From Nomia melanderi (taxonomy: Eukaryota; Arthropoda; Insecta; Hymenoptera; Halictidae), in NCBI RefSeq assembly GCF_051020985.1, contig NC_135000.1:25140784-25204783 (forward strand): 64,000 bases of DNA, written 5' to 3'. Below the pieces are notes generated by a model, which ran no database searches, was not told where the DNA came from, and saw nothing but the letters and a program-made list of their open reading frames with translations. Positions within the stretch are counted from its first letter, which is position 1, and every line of letters begins with the position of its first letter. The position numbers and the translations under genes are program-made. This document shows positions 48,001-60,895 of this stretch, piece after piece.

Positions 48001-49300
48001 AATAAACATCGAGATTCGCCGTGCATTCCCGCGGGGGGATTGCTCGCGGCGCCGTTGTGTTTATTTATATATTCAAGGCGATTGAATCGCGGAGGTTGCC
48101 GTTAGATCTGTGAAAGGGCCGGGGGCTGGAGGAGACGGTGGTTAACGTGGAAGCATGGTTGTCTGTGAGCTGTTCTCTCCTTTCGGCACATGGTTCTGGC
48201 GTTGTTAATAAAAGACGGTCCGAGTCACCGCGCGAGCCGTTGTCGGGCGTGTTACCTTTGTTTGCGATCTCCCGGCGACCTTGTCGGCCCACGAGTGACG
48301 TAACCCCTTGCGCAGAGAGAGGTTCCTGGGGGAAATGTAAATTAAAAGGAGGGCCTGTCGCCGGTCCGCGGAATTAACAATCCGTTTACATTTCGTGTAA
48401 CAAATATTAATTAGCGGCGTGTACGCCCGAGACCGGCTTGCGAGGCTTCGGGGGACCCGTCTGTTCCGTACGTGAATGCCGGGATTAGCGGGATTAAAAG
48501 CGAAAAGAGGTGTGTAGAAATTGAATGAGGGGGACTCGATGCGGGACGCGGTGGAAAGAATCGAATTTTCATCGGAACGTTGGAGAGCGTTTCACCTGTG
48601 AGGGACCGATCCGTTGGACACGGGCGTTCCTCGACGATCGCGTAAATAAGTTCGATGAGAATCGATTGGGATTTGTTCTTCGATTGCCGTGACTCCGCGT
48701 GGAAACATCGGAAAACGAGCATGATCGGTTCATAAATCGCGAGAGCAATTAGTGTCGCGAGATTGCCTCGGCGAGAGGGTGTGTTCGCGGCAACCCCTTC
48801 GATCTGGCTGGCCGACCAGAAAGGAACCGATAAAAAGGGGGGAGGTGGAAAGCGTGGCACGAAGAGACAAAAGAAAATAAAGAAGGAACAGAGAAACGTA
48901 GACCCGTCTGTTGGTGGTCGTCCCGATTTTATCGTTGAGGGATCGATTGTATATATATATATACATATATAGATTATGTATATATATATCGTTGAGTAGG
49001 TATATATGCATGGTATATGGTGTGGGTGTCAATGAATCGAGTCGAGCTGACGCTTGGATATTATTGAGTAGTATATGTTTTTAATGATGTGACTCCACAA
49101 TATGTCAATATGCACAGGTAAATATTTTTCCTTGTTATTATAATAGAAGTGTTACAGTGTGTATTGTGATACGATAATAAATTTAATAGTAACCATTATA
49201 ATTAAGAACTTAAAATAACTCTAAAGGGTAAACTACATCACTATTGTCTAGCGACTATTTAGCGATAATAATAGCCTACCATGTCTTTTACTAGCGGCGC
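45081..49300. other. Noncoding stretch downstream of stum
   Basis: No supported gene. Composition is mixed and CpG-containing. Several AATAAA/ATTAAA hexamers occur near 45.4-45.9 kb. A (TA)n run lies at 48949-48993, and the stretch 48830-48900 is purine-rich on the + strand. Confidence 0.4.
48949..48993. repeat. (TA)n microsatellite
   Basis: Interrupted TA dinucleotide run with single C and G interruptions. Confidence 0.9.
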
Positions 49301-49376
49301 TCAGTGAGTGTGTTTCCGTTTTCTCTCTTTTATTACTTTTTTTTTTCTTTTTTTGTTTCTCAAACTCTTTCACCTC

Positions 49377-49406
49377 TTTCTCTCTCTCTCTCTCGCTCTC
49401 GCTCTT
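49377..49406 (+). repeat. (CT)n microsatellite
   Basis: CT dinucleotide run preceded by long T-rich pyrimidine sequence from about 49318. Confidence 0.9.
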
Positions 49407-50501
49407 TTTCTCACGCATTCATTCCCTCTCTTTCTCACGACACATGGATCTTTCTCACTCTCATTCTCTCTCTCCCTCTCTCCAACCCCTTTCGCGCAGC
49501 CATTCTCACCCTTGTTCACTTGTCTCTTGTCTAACGTGTAAATTATTTCCTCTGTGCTCGATGTTCCTTTCGTGCCCGGTTCTTTATCTCGTTCTCGTTT
49601 GTCGTTCGATTGGCTCTACCCGTTGGTTCTGTCGTTTTGGAAATCGTGTGTACCTTGCAACCTGTCGCTTCGACGAGCGTCAACCGACTCGCACACTCGG
49701 TCGCTTCCACGTCTCTGTCCACTGCTAACTGTCCACGCACGCCGCCATCTACGCGTTCCCGCGGTTCTAACGATCTCGACTTTTAGGGCCGGCCACGACG
49801 AAAGCTGAATATCGTTTGCTCGCGAAATCGCCCGCGCATACCCTCCATCTTGTCGGCGGTGTGCTCGAGCGACCCGATTTCGCGTCTCTGCGAACTGTCG
49901 CACTCTTGACTTCTCATTTTCCTCATCGAAAAAACGAAAATTCCCCGAGGAAACGACGATACGAAACGTACGCGCGAACTCTTCTCTCTTTCCTCGTCAC
50001 CTTTTCCTTCTCTCGTCTCTGTTGCGTCGAGAGTCTCGACGGACAGGTGTCATAGAGGTCTTAACAGGATCCTAGAAACGTGATAAGGGACGGGGGTCGA
50101 GTGCGATAAGGTTGGAAAGCCGTGACATACCGAAAAATTCATTTTTTTTTTTTGTTTCTTTGTTTTCTTTTTCTTTTAGCATTTCGTTCAGTTCGCGTTT
50201 CGTGAACAGAGAGCTCGAAGCGGGCATCGATTTCTCGCGCGTTTAGCAATCTCCTCAAGACACACATACAAAAGCGTCCCATATTCGTTAAATTCTACGG
50301 GGTTCAGAGTGTGTTGTCGGGTTTCGATCGAGCCGTGTAATAAACTCGACGGTACGCGCGTCGAAAAGAATAAGTGAGTGGCAATTATCTTTCTGTTGTG
50401 ACCTAGCTTACTCTTTTTCTTTTTTTTCTTTTGTTTTCCTCTCGTTTTGTACACAAATATACATACAATAAGTCGTGTATAAATATGGATGTGCGTGGGT
50501 C

Positions 50502-50575
50502 GTGGGTGGTGGTGGTGGTAGTAGTGGTAGTGGTGGTAGTAGTGGTGGTAGTGGTAGTGGTAGTGGTAGTGGTTG
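50502..50575 (+). repeat. (GGT/AGT)n trinucleotide repeat
   Basis: Alternating GTG-GTA type triplets. One frame reads as Gly/Ser repeats, but there is no supported gene around it. Confidence 0.9.
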
Positions 50576-50979
50576 TGCTGTTGTGTTCAGTGTGAGACGG
50601 TCTACGTATATATTATATATATATATATTAATTATTTACTTCCTCCTCTCGTTTAGTCTGCATTGTTCTCTTGTCAACCTTTATTTTCACTTTGTTTATT
50701 ATTTTTTTTTTTATCATTTTGCTCGTTTCTCATTTGAAATTCCGTTTCATTCTAGGGCAAAAAGTCGCGAGCCCCCGCACTAAGTCAAGTGTCACACAAT
50801 TCAAATAACGCGTGTGTTCGCTGCGAGGCTCGGGGCGAGTGATCGGCGCAACAAAAATCGCTGATCGATCAACCCCCGGTACGTATATATTTACATCGAT
50901 CTCCCTCGTGATACGACAAGCTTCCCCCTAAATCGAGTCATCGATCTTCCCAACTGCTCCTCTCTCTTACTCTCTCTCA

Positions 50980-50982
<3 letters not shown>

Positions 50983-51053
<71 letters not shown>
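50983..51053 (+). repeat. Long uninterrupted (CT)n tract
   Basis: About 35 CT units without interruption, the longest perfect microsatellite in the window. Confidence 0.95.
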
Positions 51054-51055
<2 letters not shown>

Positions 51056-51761
51056 GTGAAACACCACCGTGTAAACTTCACCACAGCGGAACGGTTCGAT
51101 TCGCGCGGCAAGGATCATCGAAAATCGAACCTCCCACCCTCGTCGCGTGAATCTCACCCTTCCGGTCACCTGAAATCCCATTTCCTCCGTTTCCTTCCGA
51201 TCGTTCGATACTCGAAGCTTGCCGTTCCTGTGAAACACGATCGGTCCGTTGTTTTCTTTTTTATTCGTTTTTTGGTCTGTTTGCGGGAACAACCGTGTCG
51301 TCGGGGATCGAGAGCTCGTTTTACAAATGGGCCTCGATCGCGCGAGTGATCCAACCTGTGTCCAGGCTCCGCGGGGGAACGAGGGGGGAGGGGGGACGCG
51401 ATCATCGTCGGTGTTACAATTAGGCAGCCAGCATCCGACAGGAGAAATGAAAAGATATCAAAGCGGAGTTTCGGTTTTTTTTTTTTTGGCGAGTGACACG
51501 CGTCTTCTCTTTCTCTCCCACTCACTCGCACTCGCTCCTCTTCACTCACACTCGCATCAGTCGCACCCCCGTCGATGATCGATGGGGCGGGAGACACGCG
51601 CGCTCGCCGATGATCGGCGCACACACGATTGGACAGCCGAACGTGTCGAAAAAGGGTAACAATTCCAGAACTTGTTTGTTTTTTCTTTGGATTTCAATAC
51701 TTATATTTCATAATCAGTTTGCCTAAATTCTTTTTTTTTTCATTTGTTTGTTCACATATAC

Positions 51762-51850
51762 ATATATATATATATATATATATACATGTATACACACACA
51801 CATATATATATATATATGAATACGTACACATATATATATATTTTTTTTTC
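51762..51850. repeat. (TA)n/(CA)n compound microsatellite
   Basis: Alternating TA and CA runs, flanked by poly-T on both sides. Confidence 0.9.
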
Positions 51851-53009
51851 TTTTAATATAGAATCTGTAGATATACACTCTTGGCAAATTCGAAAAAACT
51901 GATTCCAAAATAGGAACAGATCATTGTGCGAACTATGTATACAGGGTGCAAGTTTCTTTGTTTTATTTTTTTTTTTTTTTTAATCGTCGCTTCGTTTAAA
52001 TTTTACTCTTTTTTGGTTTTCGTTCCGTTTCGATCATCCTTCTCTCGTTCACAATCATTATATACCTCTCGTTCGATAGGTTGTTTATTTCTGATATTCT
52101 CTTTTCTCCGTTCGCTTCGTTCACCTTTCCCTTCCATCCGTTCGAATGAATGTTTTGTTTTGTCTGGTTCTGTTCTGTTATCGTTGTCTGGCTGTTTCTG
52201 TATTATTTGTGGTTCTGTTGTCGGAACGTGGTGAACACACGTATAGCCCGCTGCTCGTATCATGTATATACGGTTGTACGGTAGATAATATAATATATAT
52301 ATATACTCGCTTCTGTTCTCTTTTTCCATTATGATGTGTGTAAGTGTAATGTCGTGTGAATGCGTGTACAGTGTCAGAGATTTTCATCTCGTATCGTTTC
52401 CCGTTTTATTGTGTTTATATCTGCCCGTTGTTCCTGTTGTCGTTGTTCTTGTTGTTGTTGCTGTTGTTGTTGTTGATGGTAGTGGTGAATGGTGGTGCCG
52501 TTTCTATTTTTTATTTTGGTTCAATCAGTTATCGTTCGCCTTCGTTTTCCCATTAATTATTATTATTTTCAGTTTTCTCATTTGAACGGTGGTACATTTG
52601 ATAGGGTGCGCAGGGCTGCTAGGCACAGATAATTGACTCGCAAATAACTCTTCAAACAACATTAGAGCGTACGACATACAGTATTAATATACACATTACA
52701 TCATTAATTATTAATTATTATTAATCTTTTTTTTTCTGTCTGTCTGTTCTGTTTTCATTTTTTTTTTTTCCCTTTTGTTTGCTTTTCTCGTTTCGAAGGA
52801 GTAATCATTGGATCTCTCGAATGTGTGTGTAATGTATAAATGGTTGGCGGTTCGTATGTCTTCTGTTTCTCGATTGGCCCGGTCGCGCGGGGGCGGGGGG
52901 GTTGCGTCGGTACGCGCGGCTTCGCCGGCTTTTCCACTGCACTGGCGCGCCGGACGTGTTTCACGTTTCTACGATCGTCTCTACGTGTCCGTATTTTCAT
53001 GTCCGATGT

Positions 53010-53064
53010 GTCGATGTGTGTGCGGGTGTGTACGTGTGTGTGTGGGTGTGTGTGCGCGCGCGAT
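53010..53064 (+). repeat. (TG)n-rich alternating purine-pyrimidine tract
   Basis: Imperfect TG repeat ending in a CG-CG run. Alternating purine-pyrimidine sequence of this kind can adopt Z-DNA in vitro. Confidence 0.8.
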
Positions 53065-53553
53065 GATCTCGCGAATGAATGGACGCCAACGCGGCATCAC
53101 AGGCTAATCATGGATGGGCCGATGCACGTGTCGACGCCGGGAACGATCGAAATTTCCAGGGAAACGCGTTTCTCCGCGATAACCGCGGCGGCCGAAGAAA
53201 TTTCGTCCCCGTCCGCTCGGCTCGCCGGGGAACGATGCTCGGATCGATACCGGGCATCGAGTGCACGTCAAGCTAACGTTACAATCCTAATCTTCTAATA
53301 AAATCGTCGTGTCGTCGATAGTAAAATCCACCGACACGTAGGAAACAGTTTCTTCCTACACTCAACCGATCGTCCGTAGATCGACGGATCTACGATCGTG
53401 CTTCGCGGAATTCCATTAAAACTATTTACAATTACTCAGAATTTCAATCTTAACGAGGCTACGCGTTAAAACGATCCGACCACTGATTAACCCATCCTGC
53501 GATCTGCTTCTGGAATAGTCTAATATCGTTTCGTTGATCACTCTAAACAGAAC

Positions 53554-53773
53554 TTAGCACGTTGAATGCACGATTTCATAGAATGCTCGAAATAGAAGAA
53601 ATATATTAAATCATTCGATTGAATTGCATTGTTATTATCTCAGGTTCTAGCTGAATGTCACTACATTAGCTAGCATTATTCATTATATAGAAATGAATTC
53701 AAATAATCATGGTTTCATTGAGTGAACTACATTCGATTTGATTGGGGGTCACCCATGGCATTCAACGTGTTAA
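53554..53773. mobile_element. TTAA-type inverted-repeat element downstream of stum
   Basis: A 220-bp block. The left end is TTAGCACGTTGAATGC; the right end reverse-complements to TTAACACGTTGAATGC, one mismatch in 16, with the left TTAA mutated to TTAG. It is the only clear member found outside the stum gene body. Confidence 0.78.
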
Positions 53774-55742
53774 TCATCCACTTAATGCTACTATTCGTTT
53801 TCAGTTTACACAAACAAAATAACACTGATACAACAAATATTTCACGTACGAATCGGTAGGTTTTCGAATCAACCTGCAATCGGTACGCGATCCGTACGTT
53901 TCCCCAGTGAACTATTACACGCGAGGTAGTTCCACGAGGTGTAATCCCGAAGAAGATCGCAAGACAAGAAGCCGATCGGCGTCGCTGAAACGACCCACGA
54001 ACGTTCGATCGGCAGTGGCCGAAGTCCGTCCCGGTTAATTTTCATAAATCAATGGAAACAGACTGGAAATAACCGGGTCGGCCATCGCTTGTACCGTATC
54101 GATCCCTTGAATCGTGACGATCGTGTATCTGCCCGGCCACCGTGGACTGATCCTCGGGGTCTTGTTAGCATTGCCGATCCATCTTGGACTATCTTGACGC
54201 GATGGCTGGCGGGTATGTATATTGGTCGTGTTCGCCTCCTCCGCCGGTCGTGTCGTGATGTTCACGGATGTCTATGTTGGTATACGTGTAGATCCGTGTT
54301 ACTGTGTCTGCGTGTGTAGTGTATCGTGTCAGGATGCGGGGGAGCAAGTGTGCGTGCGTGTGTCGAATGTGGTGTGGCGTTGCTGATGCGTGTACAATCA
54401 ATGTATAATAATGTATACAGTCAACAAATCTTATTACATCTAGTTTGTCTTTTGACGCAGCGATGGGAAGACAGAGCATAGAGACCCTTCCGGCTCAGAT
54501 GTACAATAACGAGGTGGAGGATTCTCAGGTAGGGGATGAATGGAGAGGAAAAAAGGAGAAGGGACGAACTTTCGTTGGTTAGAGAGGGTGGGACGGCGAA
54601 TAGGGATGACGGCTTAGATTTCGTTTCCAGAGGGGATGGGAGAATTATTTCTAAAATTTCTCTCGGGGGTAGAAACGGTTTACGCCGAAAGACGGGCAAA
54701 AAATCGGGTGTGGTTCGAGGAGGGGGCGGGGGGAGGGTTAAAAATGATTAGTAAAAGGGGGGGGGGGTACACATTACAGGACTAACGCTTAGAAACATTG
54801 ATATGACGCATGGTGGTGCCTTGGGATACGTAAGATCTGATATGTGGGGCAGGTATATGTTACGTGGTAATACTTAGAGGGGAAGGAGCGATCGCTAAAA
54901 AGGTTACTGCGCTTCGGCTCGTTTTGCTCGGCCCGTGCTCGCTTCCGAGTCGTTCTCCCGCGAACGGATTCCGGTCTCGCGGCGACGCCTCGTGCTCGGA
55001 CGTACCCGCGCGGCGACCGGTAGAATTTCGGAATTTCGGCCGGCGGCGCGTGTCTTTTTTTTCCGTGTAAAACGTGCCCCGTCTCGTCGGACGGGCGAGA
55101 AACGACGGGAAGAGCGTATGGGACCGGTTCGGTGGCCATCGCTGCGCGCGCCGCGGACCTCTCGACGCCGAGCACGCGACGCATCGTTTCGAACCGCATA
55201 AAAATATAACTCGCTCGGCGGACGGCGAACGAAAGTGCGCGCCTCCTCGAGACTAATTCGAGAAATCGATATTAGGACAGGTACTCGTTTTCTTTTCATT
55301 CCTTCGTTCGTCTCTGACGCGCGTACTCTTTCCTCTCTCCTTCCCTCGTCTTTCCCTCGCGTTTCTGTCTCGGCCAAAAAGGGCTGACGAACGACACTTC
55401 GCTCCTTGATCCAGTTTTGTTTTCTTTTTCCTTTTTATCTTTTTTGTTTTTTCTTTTTCGTTTGTTTCTCTCGGCGCCCCCGTCGGGACGCCGACGCGAA
55501 GGGAGAACGGGATCGACGAAAGGATCCCGGGGCTTTTCGCGTGATCCCGAGCGAGCCGCGCCGCGACGCGCAAAAGTAACCGAAGCGCACCGGCAGTAAT
55601 ACCTTTTCCGCAATACTATTAATCAATAACAATATTAACGATATGTACCTACTCTCCGATCTACCTAATTTTTACCTAACTACAAACATTAAACCTAAAC
55701 GCTTTAAACGCAATATCGGTGTTATCCGTAACATACTTAACG

Positions 55743-55767
55743 GTCTCGATTTTTATAAAATCGAGAC
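55743..55767. repeat. Perfect 11-bp inverted repeat (hairpin)
   Basis: GTCTCGATTTT, a three-base loop TAT, then AAAATCGAGAC: a perfect 11-bp stem with a 3-nt loop. It sits directly before the (ATC)n array, in otherwise AT-rich sequence. Confidence 0.85.
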
Positions 55768-55798
55768 TATAAATAATAATTCATAATCACTAAGAATA

Positions 55799-55978
55799 GT
55801 TAATAATAATAATCATAATAATCATAGTAATCATAGTAATCATAATAATAATAGTAATAATAATCATAATCATCATCATCATCATCATCATAATCATCAT
55901 CATCATCATCATCATCCTCATCATCATCATCATTATCATCATCATCATCATCATCATCATCATCGTCGTCGTCGTATT
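55799..55978. repeat. (ATC/ATA)n trinucleotide array
   Basis: About 180 bp of ATC, ATA and AGT triplets, ending in CGT triplets. The minus strand reads as poly-Met or poly-Asp, depending on frame, which is a repeat artefact. Confidence 0.92.
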
Positions 55979-56167
55979 CGTCGTCATCATAAACCGCAAT
56001 AATACTAATAATCATAATTACACAATCAATCATCAATATAATCGAAATTCTCATGCGACTGCAAATATATACATATAGATGGGATATGTATCTCGTGGTT
56101 TAAGATTTAAACAAACGCTATTACGCCACTCTCCGAACGTATTCGTTTACTGTTTCCATAGTTATTT

Positions 56168-56335
56168 TCTCTTTCTCTCTCTCTCTCTCCCTCTCTCTCT
56201 CTCCTTCTCTCTCTCTTCCTTTTTCACGCTCTATCATTCTCGCAATTTCTCTTTCTCCCTTTCACACAAACATACACGCATACACATATACACACACTCT
56301 TCCTCTTTCTCTCTCTCTCTCTCTCTCTCTATCTG
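56168..56335 (+). repeat. (CT)n-rich tract cluster
   Basis: Two CT runs separated by mixed pyrimidine sequence and a short (CA)n stretch. Confidence 0.88.
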
Positions 56336-56626
56336 CCTTCCGTTCTCGTTTGTATAATTAATTATCGACACAGATGGCTTGTATTATTAATCATTTTTTT
56401 TTGCAGCTTTTTTTTCGTTTCTTTTTTCTTTACAACCTTGAGTTTTGTTTCGTAATGTTACTTCTTCAGCGGTATATCCCTCCACTTTTTCGTTTTCTGT
56501 TAATGCTTATCGTCGTGTTTACACAGTGCTAGACACTACCTTGGAATACTGTACTCGTTTACAGACTCTCGCCGTTTCTCTCTACAATGCTACAATTACA
56601 ATTTGATTTGTTTGTACATAGAAGAA

Positions 56627-56765
56627 TCTCTCTCTCTCTCTCATACACACACACACACATTCTCTCTCTTTCTCTCCTCTCTCTCTCTCTCTTTCTCTTT
56701 CACTCCCTCTCTTTCACTCCCTCTCTCACTCGCTCTCTCATTTTTACTCTCTCATTCTCTCTGTT
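56627..56765 (+). repeat. (CT)n/(CA)n tract
   Basis: CT runs flanking a short (AC)n, continuing with TCACTC-type imperfect units. Confidence 0.88.
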
Positions 56766-59700
56766 CGCCGCGATCGGAGGACGAGGGCGTCGTCGCTGGT
56801 TCGTTCTCCCAGACTAATCTCGTACCTCCAGCGTGTTCCGTGTAACTTTTCCCTTTTGTACATCTTGTTTCCCGGGAAACGCGGGAAAGGACCACCCTTT
56901 CAGCTCTCCCGTCCTGTTCGTCCTTTCGTCCCCCGAAATTCCCGAACGAAGGCCGCGTCTCCGCGTCGGCCCGGCGCGCCGGCGTCGCGCGCCGATCGAA
57001 ACGGAGAAAAAGCTTCTGTATGTACAGCGGGACCGAGACAAAAAGGAAAAAAGAAAAAAGATCTAGATCCGTCTCGCCGTATCGACACGGCCGGGACGCG
57101 GCGCGCCGGGCCGAGCCTCCGACAACCCCTTCGGAGACCCGTCCGTCATCCTCCGATAGCGCGGCGCTCGGGGGATTTCACTTGGACGCGTCTTTAAATT
57201 CAACCCTTCCGACGTCGATCCACGCCGTCGCGTCTTCGAGACGGAGTTTAGCAGCCGCGCTGCTCCTCTTCCTCCCGTTTCCTCCTTCTACGCGAAGGAG
57301 GGCACGCCGGGCTGGGGGCAAAGGTAATTCACTGTTCAAGCACGCAACCCCCGTTTGTCAGTCAGGATTTTCTCTCCGGCCGAGATTAAAAGGGGTGGAA
57401 GGAATTGATGTGCTAACCGGGGCTGGCTAATGGGTCCAGATACGAAATTATGAATCCCGGGGGAGGGCTCCGATAAAAGAGCCCGAATGTAATTAAAATT
57501 TTTTCGTCGAGTGGCTGAAGGGTTGCTTAACGCGTCCACCGGCGGCATACGGGTTCTTCTGAAATTCGAGCGTGCTTAATGAAACGTGAACCTAAAATAC
57601 CGTGTTCAAGCTGATCTTCCTAATGAAACTCGCTCCATTCGACTTCGGCGAATCAAGCGACTTGCGTGGTAGCTAAAATGATCCGTCGTTTTCGGTGAAG
57701 CTAACAAATCGAGGTATCGAAAGTATCAGTAACCAGCTGGAAGTTAACACAAATTCCGAAATACACTAATTCCATCCCCTTCATCATCGAACATCTTCCC
57801 GCGCGAAATTTAAAGACTCGAACGAACCGAGTGGGTCGAGTGGAGGGGGAAGCCACGCCCACCGACCTTGAACGGCGAGTTTACTTTGCACCAGCTATAA
57901 ACCTCGCATAAAACTGCAATCGTTTCGCTCTCGAAGGTTAACCGTACATGAAATTTCAATGGTCCGTCAATGATCCGAAACGACGGTCGGAAGAGTCGAA
58001 CGCAAAGACGCAGTGAACTATTGTCGCGAGGAGACATTGGTGGGGCCGAAACGGAGAAACTAGGATATATCGCGGACGTTGCCTCGGTACGCGAGTGTTT
58101 CTTAGTCTGTGGGTACGGTCCGGTTTGCTCGGGGACACAAGAGCCCGGGGAACGTGTTTCTCGAAGTGTGGTTCGTTGTAACGTGTGCTACGTACATCGT
58201 GTAACTTGGTTTCGCTCGACCACAGTCGAGAACGGTACAGGTAAAGCGTCAGAAAATAAGCGACAGTCTGGCACGCGTGCTCGACCACTCGAACGCATAT
58301 ACGCGCCTTTCATTACTCTAGCTCTCGTTCGATTTCATTCCACGCACTCAAAAACACGCTGGGCGCACATCACACGCTGGAGCGGGGGGATTTCCATCAG
58401 GAGGGCATCAGCTCTAATCCCTAACGAAACGAGACCTGCCGGAACGCGCGGCTAATCGAGACTCCTCGAAGAAAACGAAGAATCGAATCCGTCGATTTCC
58501 TCATGGCTCGTTCTCGGTCGTCGTCGATAATCGGAATTAACGCGTCCGCGTGATCGGGAATGGCCGCGTTACCTAAGAAGACTCGTTTCACGTATACTAT
58601 CACGAGGCGTACGAAAGTTTGCAAAATCGACGAGGGTTTGTTTGTTTTCTTTCGAGGAAAACAAAAAGAAAGAGAAAGAAAATGAAAAGAATTCGAACGT
58701 CGCTTGTTGTTTTGCCTGCTGCAGACTCGTTTCCCGAAGAATCACGCTTCGAAATTGCATCCTTCCCGCCCGATCGCGCGGCGAATACAGAATGAACAGA
58801 ATTTTTGTCGGACGCGCGAACGAGGAGCAAAATCCGCGCGCGTCGAACGAGAATTTTCTATTTTTTTCTCTCCCTCTCTCTCTCTTTCTCTGATCTCTCT
58901 CTTGTGTTTCAGTTTTCCCCTCGTTTCTGTTTCCCGTTCGTCGCCGTGTCGACGAGAGCTTGCGAGACGATACACTCTTGATTTAAAACGCCTTACCCCC
59001 GCGAATCACATATACGTATATATTTATATATAATATTATCTACAAAAAACCGTTATGATATGATTACAAGGTGTCCTAGCTGCTTAATCATTTGTTTACC
59101 CTACACATATCTTTTTTCAGATTTTTTTTTTGTTTGTTTGCTTGTTTGCTTTGCCTCTGTTACGCGTTAGGTCCTGCTCGCTAGACGAGAACGAAATCCG
59201 TTATTCCTCGATAAAGTCTCCGTCGGATAAAACGTGATGTATCGTTTACACACTACCGTGAAACCTATAACTGTTTACAATCGTATGTATATTTATATGT
59301 ATATATGTATAGTTATGTATATAATTACAGACAATCGATAGTCTAAGTTACTAACCGTCGGTAAAAATTCGAAAACAATGTAACATAATACGACAAACGA
59401 TTCGATACAATAGATAAACGTCACCGTGGTAAATAATATCGAGGATCGAACGATAAACGATATAAGAATGTGATGTGCGAAAAACAATCGGGTTGCCGGG
59501 GGGCGGGGGGGACCGTTAACGGTTCGGCCCGGATGGGAAAATAGAAGAAACTACGATCCGGGAGACCGCGGAACGGGAACGGAACGGAAACTCGCGTAAC
59601 TGATCGGGAACGGACGACCGAGCGGATCGTCGGGCGCGTCGGCTCCGTGGACGCGCCCGTTTGTTCTTTTTCTATTCACTGCGTTAAATACCCTTCTTCC

Positions 59701-60232
59701 GCCTCGTTAATTATTCGCAAACGACGCGCGGCGCTCGTTTGAATTATTTTACTTTTTGTTCCTTAATTCCTTAAGCTTAGTACCATTGTTTCGTCTCGCG
59801 CCGACAAATACTATCATCTACGTTTAAATCGATACTCCGTCAGCAGCAACGCGCAGAAACGATTCGATCGGCACAGAAACAATCCACGTCCCCTCTGCGC
59901 CGATGGAAATTGCGTTCCGTTTTATCCCTCCACCTTGTACGCGTGATCCGAAAAAATCATTTTCACCCGTTCACCGGCATGCGCACCTTTCTCTCCGACC
60001 CATTCGATTCCCATTCATTTTAGCCGTTCGCGCTTGTTCCAGCGACCGACAAAGGATCCTTTTGTGTACTGAGCCCTTTAATGCAAGTATACAACTTATC
60101 GCCTATTTAGTTGTATTGTAACAAATATTGCCTCGAATATAAACACTTTCGCTCGCATTCTCTCCGTCATTCTCTCGTTCAACGCATTCGCACGCTTATC
60201 TAAGAGTTTACGTCTCGCGGTTAGGTCACGTT

Positions 60233-60322
60233 TTCTCTCTTTCTCTCTTTCTCTCACTCTCTCTCTCTCTCTCGTTTTCTCTCTCTCACTCTCTCAATTC
60301 TTTATCTTTCTCTCTCGCGTGC
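60233..60322 (+). repeat. (CT)n-rich tract
   Basis: Imperfect CT dinucleotide sequence with TTTCTC interruptions. Confidence 0.85.
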
Positions 60323-60670
60323 TCTTTCTATCCCGCGATTCGTCGAATGGACAAATATGGTGGCGGATCGTATCAATTTCTCACGCATCTCAGAAGAGGG
60401 TTTTCCGTTTTACTTTTGTTTGCTTATAATTCTCCTCTGTCGAAAGGGGATGAGTCGGGGATCGGGTGACGTAGCCCTTTCGTCTTATTATCTTACGTTA
60501 CGTATGGCCGAGTCACGAGTCTCTATTTAAATCTTATTAAGTTTCATTTGGTTCGCTTCGAAAAACACAACGTTCGCTTGCTCTCGTATTTCATCTCCCA
60601 TGTATCTTTCATTTAATCTTTACGTTAAGTTACTTCATTAGTTTACTTCATTACTCGTTACAGTATCCAC

Positions 60671-60741
60671 TCCCTCTCTCGCTCTCTCTCTCTTTCTCTC
60701 TTTCTCTCTTTCTCTCTTTCTCTCTCGCTCTCTCTCTCTTA
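60671..60741 (+). repeat. (CT)n tract with regular TTTCTC units
   Basis: CT run interrupted at regular spacing by TTTCTC, so partly an 8-bp periodic repeat. Confidence 0.85.
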
Positions 60742-60847
60742 TATTCATTTTTTTTGGCGTTTTTAAATCGGAGATCTAAAACCTTTTTCATTATAAAAAC
60801 GTCCCCGCGGCCCGACAAAATATTGCCGAGGGACCCGCTAATATATC

Positions 60848-60895
60848 GTGTGTGTGTGTATGTGTCTGTGTACGTGTGTGTATACACGTGTGATG
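60848..60895 (+). repeat. (TG)n-rich tract
   Basis: Imperfect TG repeat with TA and AC interruptions. Confidence 0.8.

Noticed and set aside
49304..49541. Ser/Leu/Phe-rich frames that look like membrane proteins
   Set aside because: They follow CT and T microsatellite tracts and are open in two registers at once, a composition effect.
55790..56054. Minus-strand frames reading poly-Met or poly-Asp
   Set aside because: They are produced by the ATC/ATA triplet array and have no gene context.
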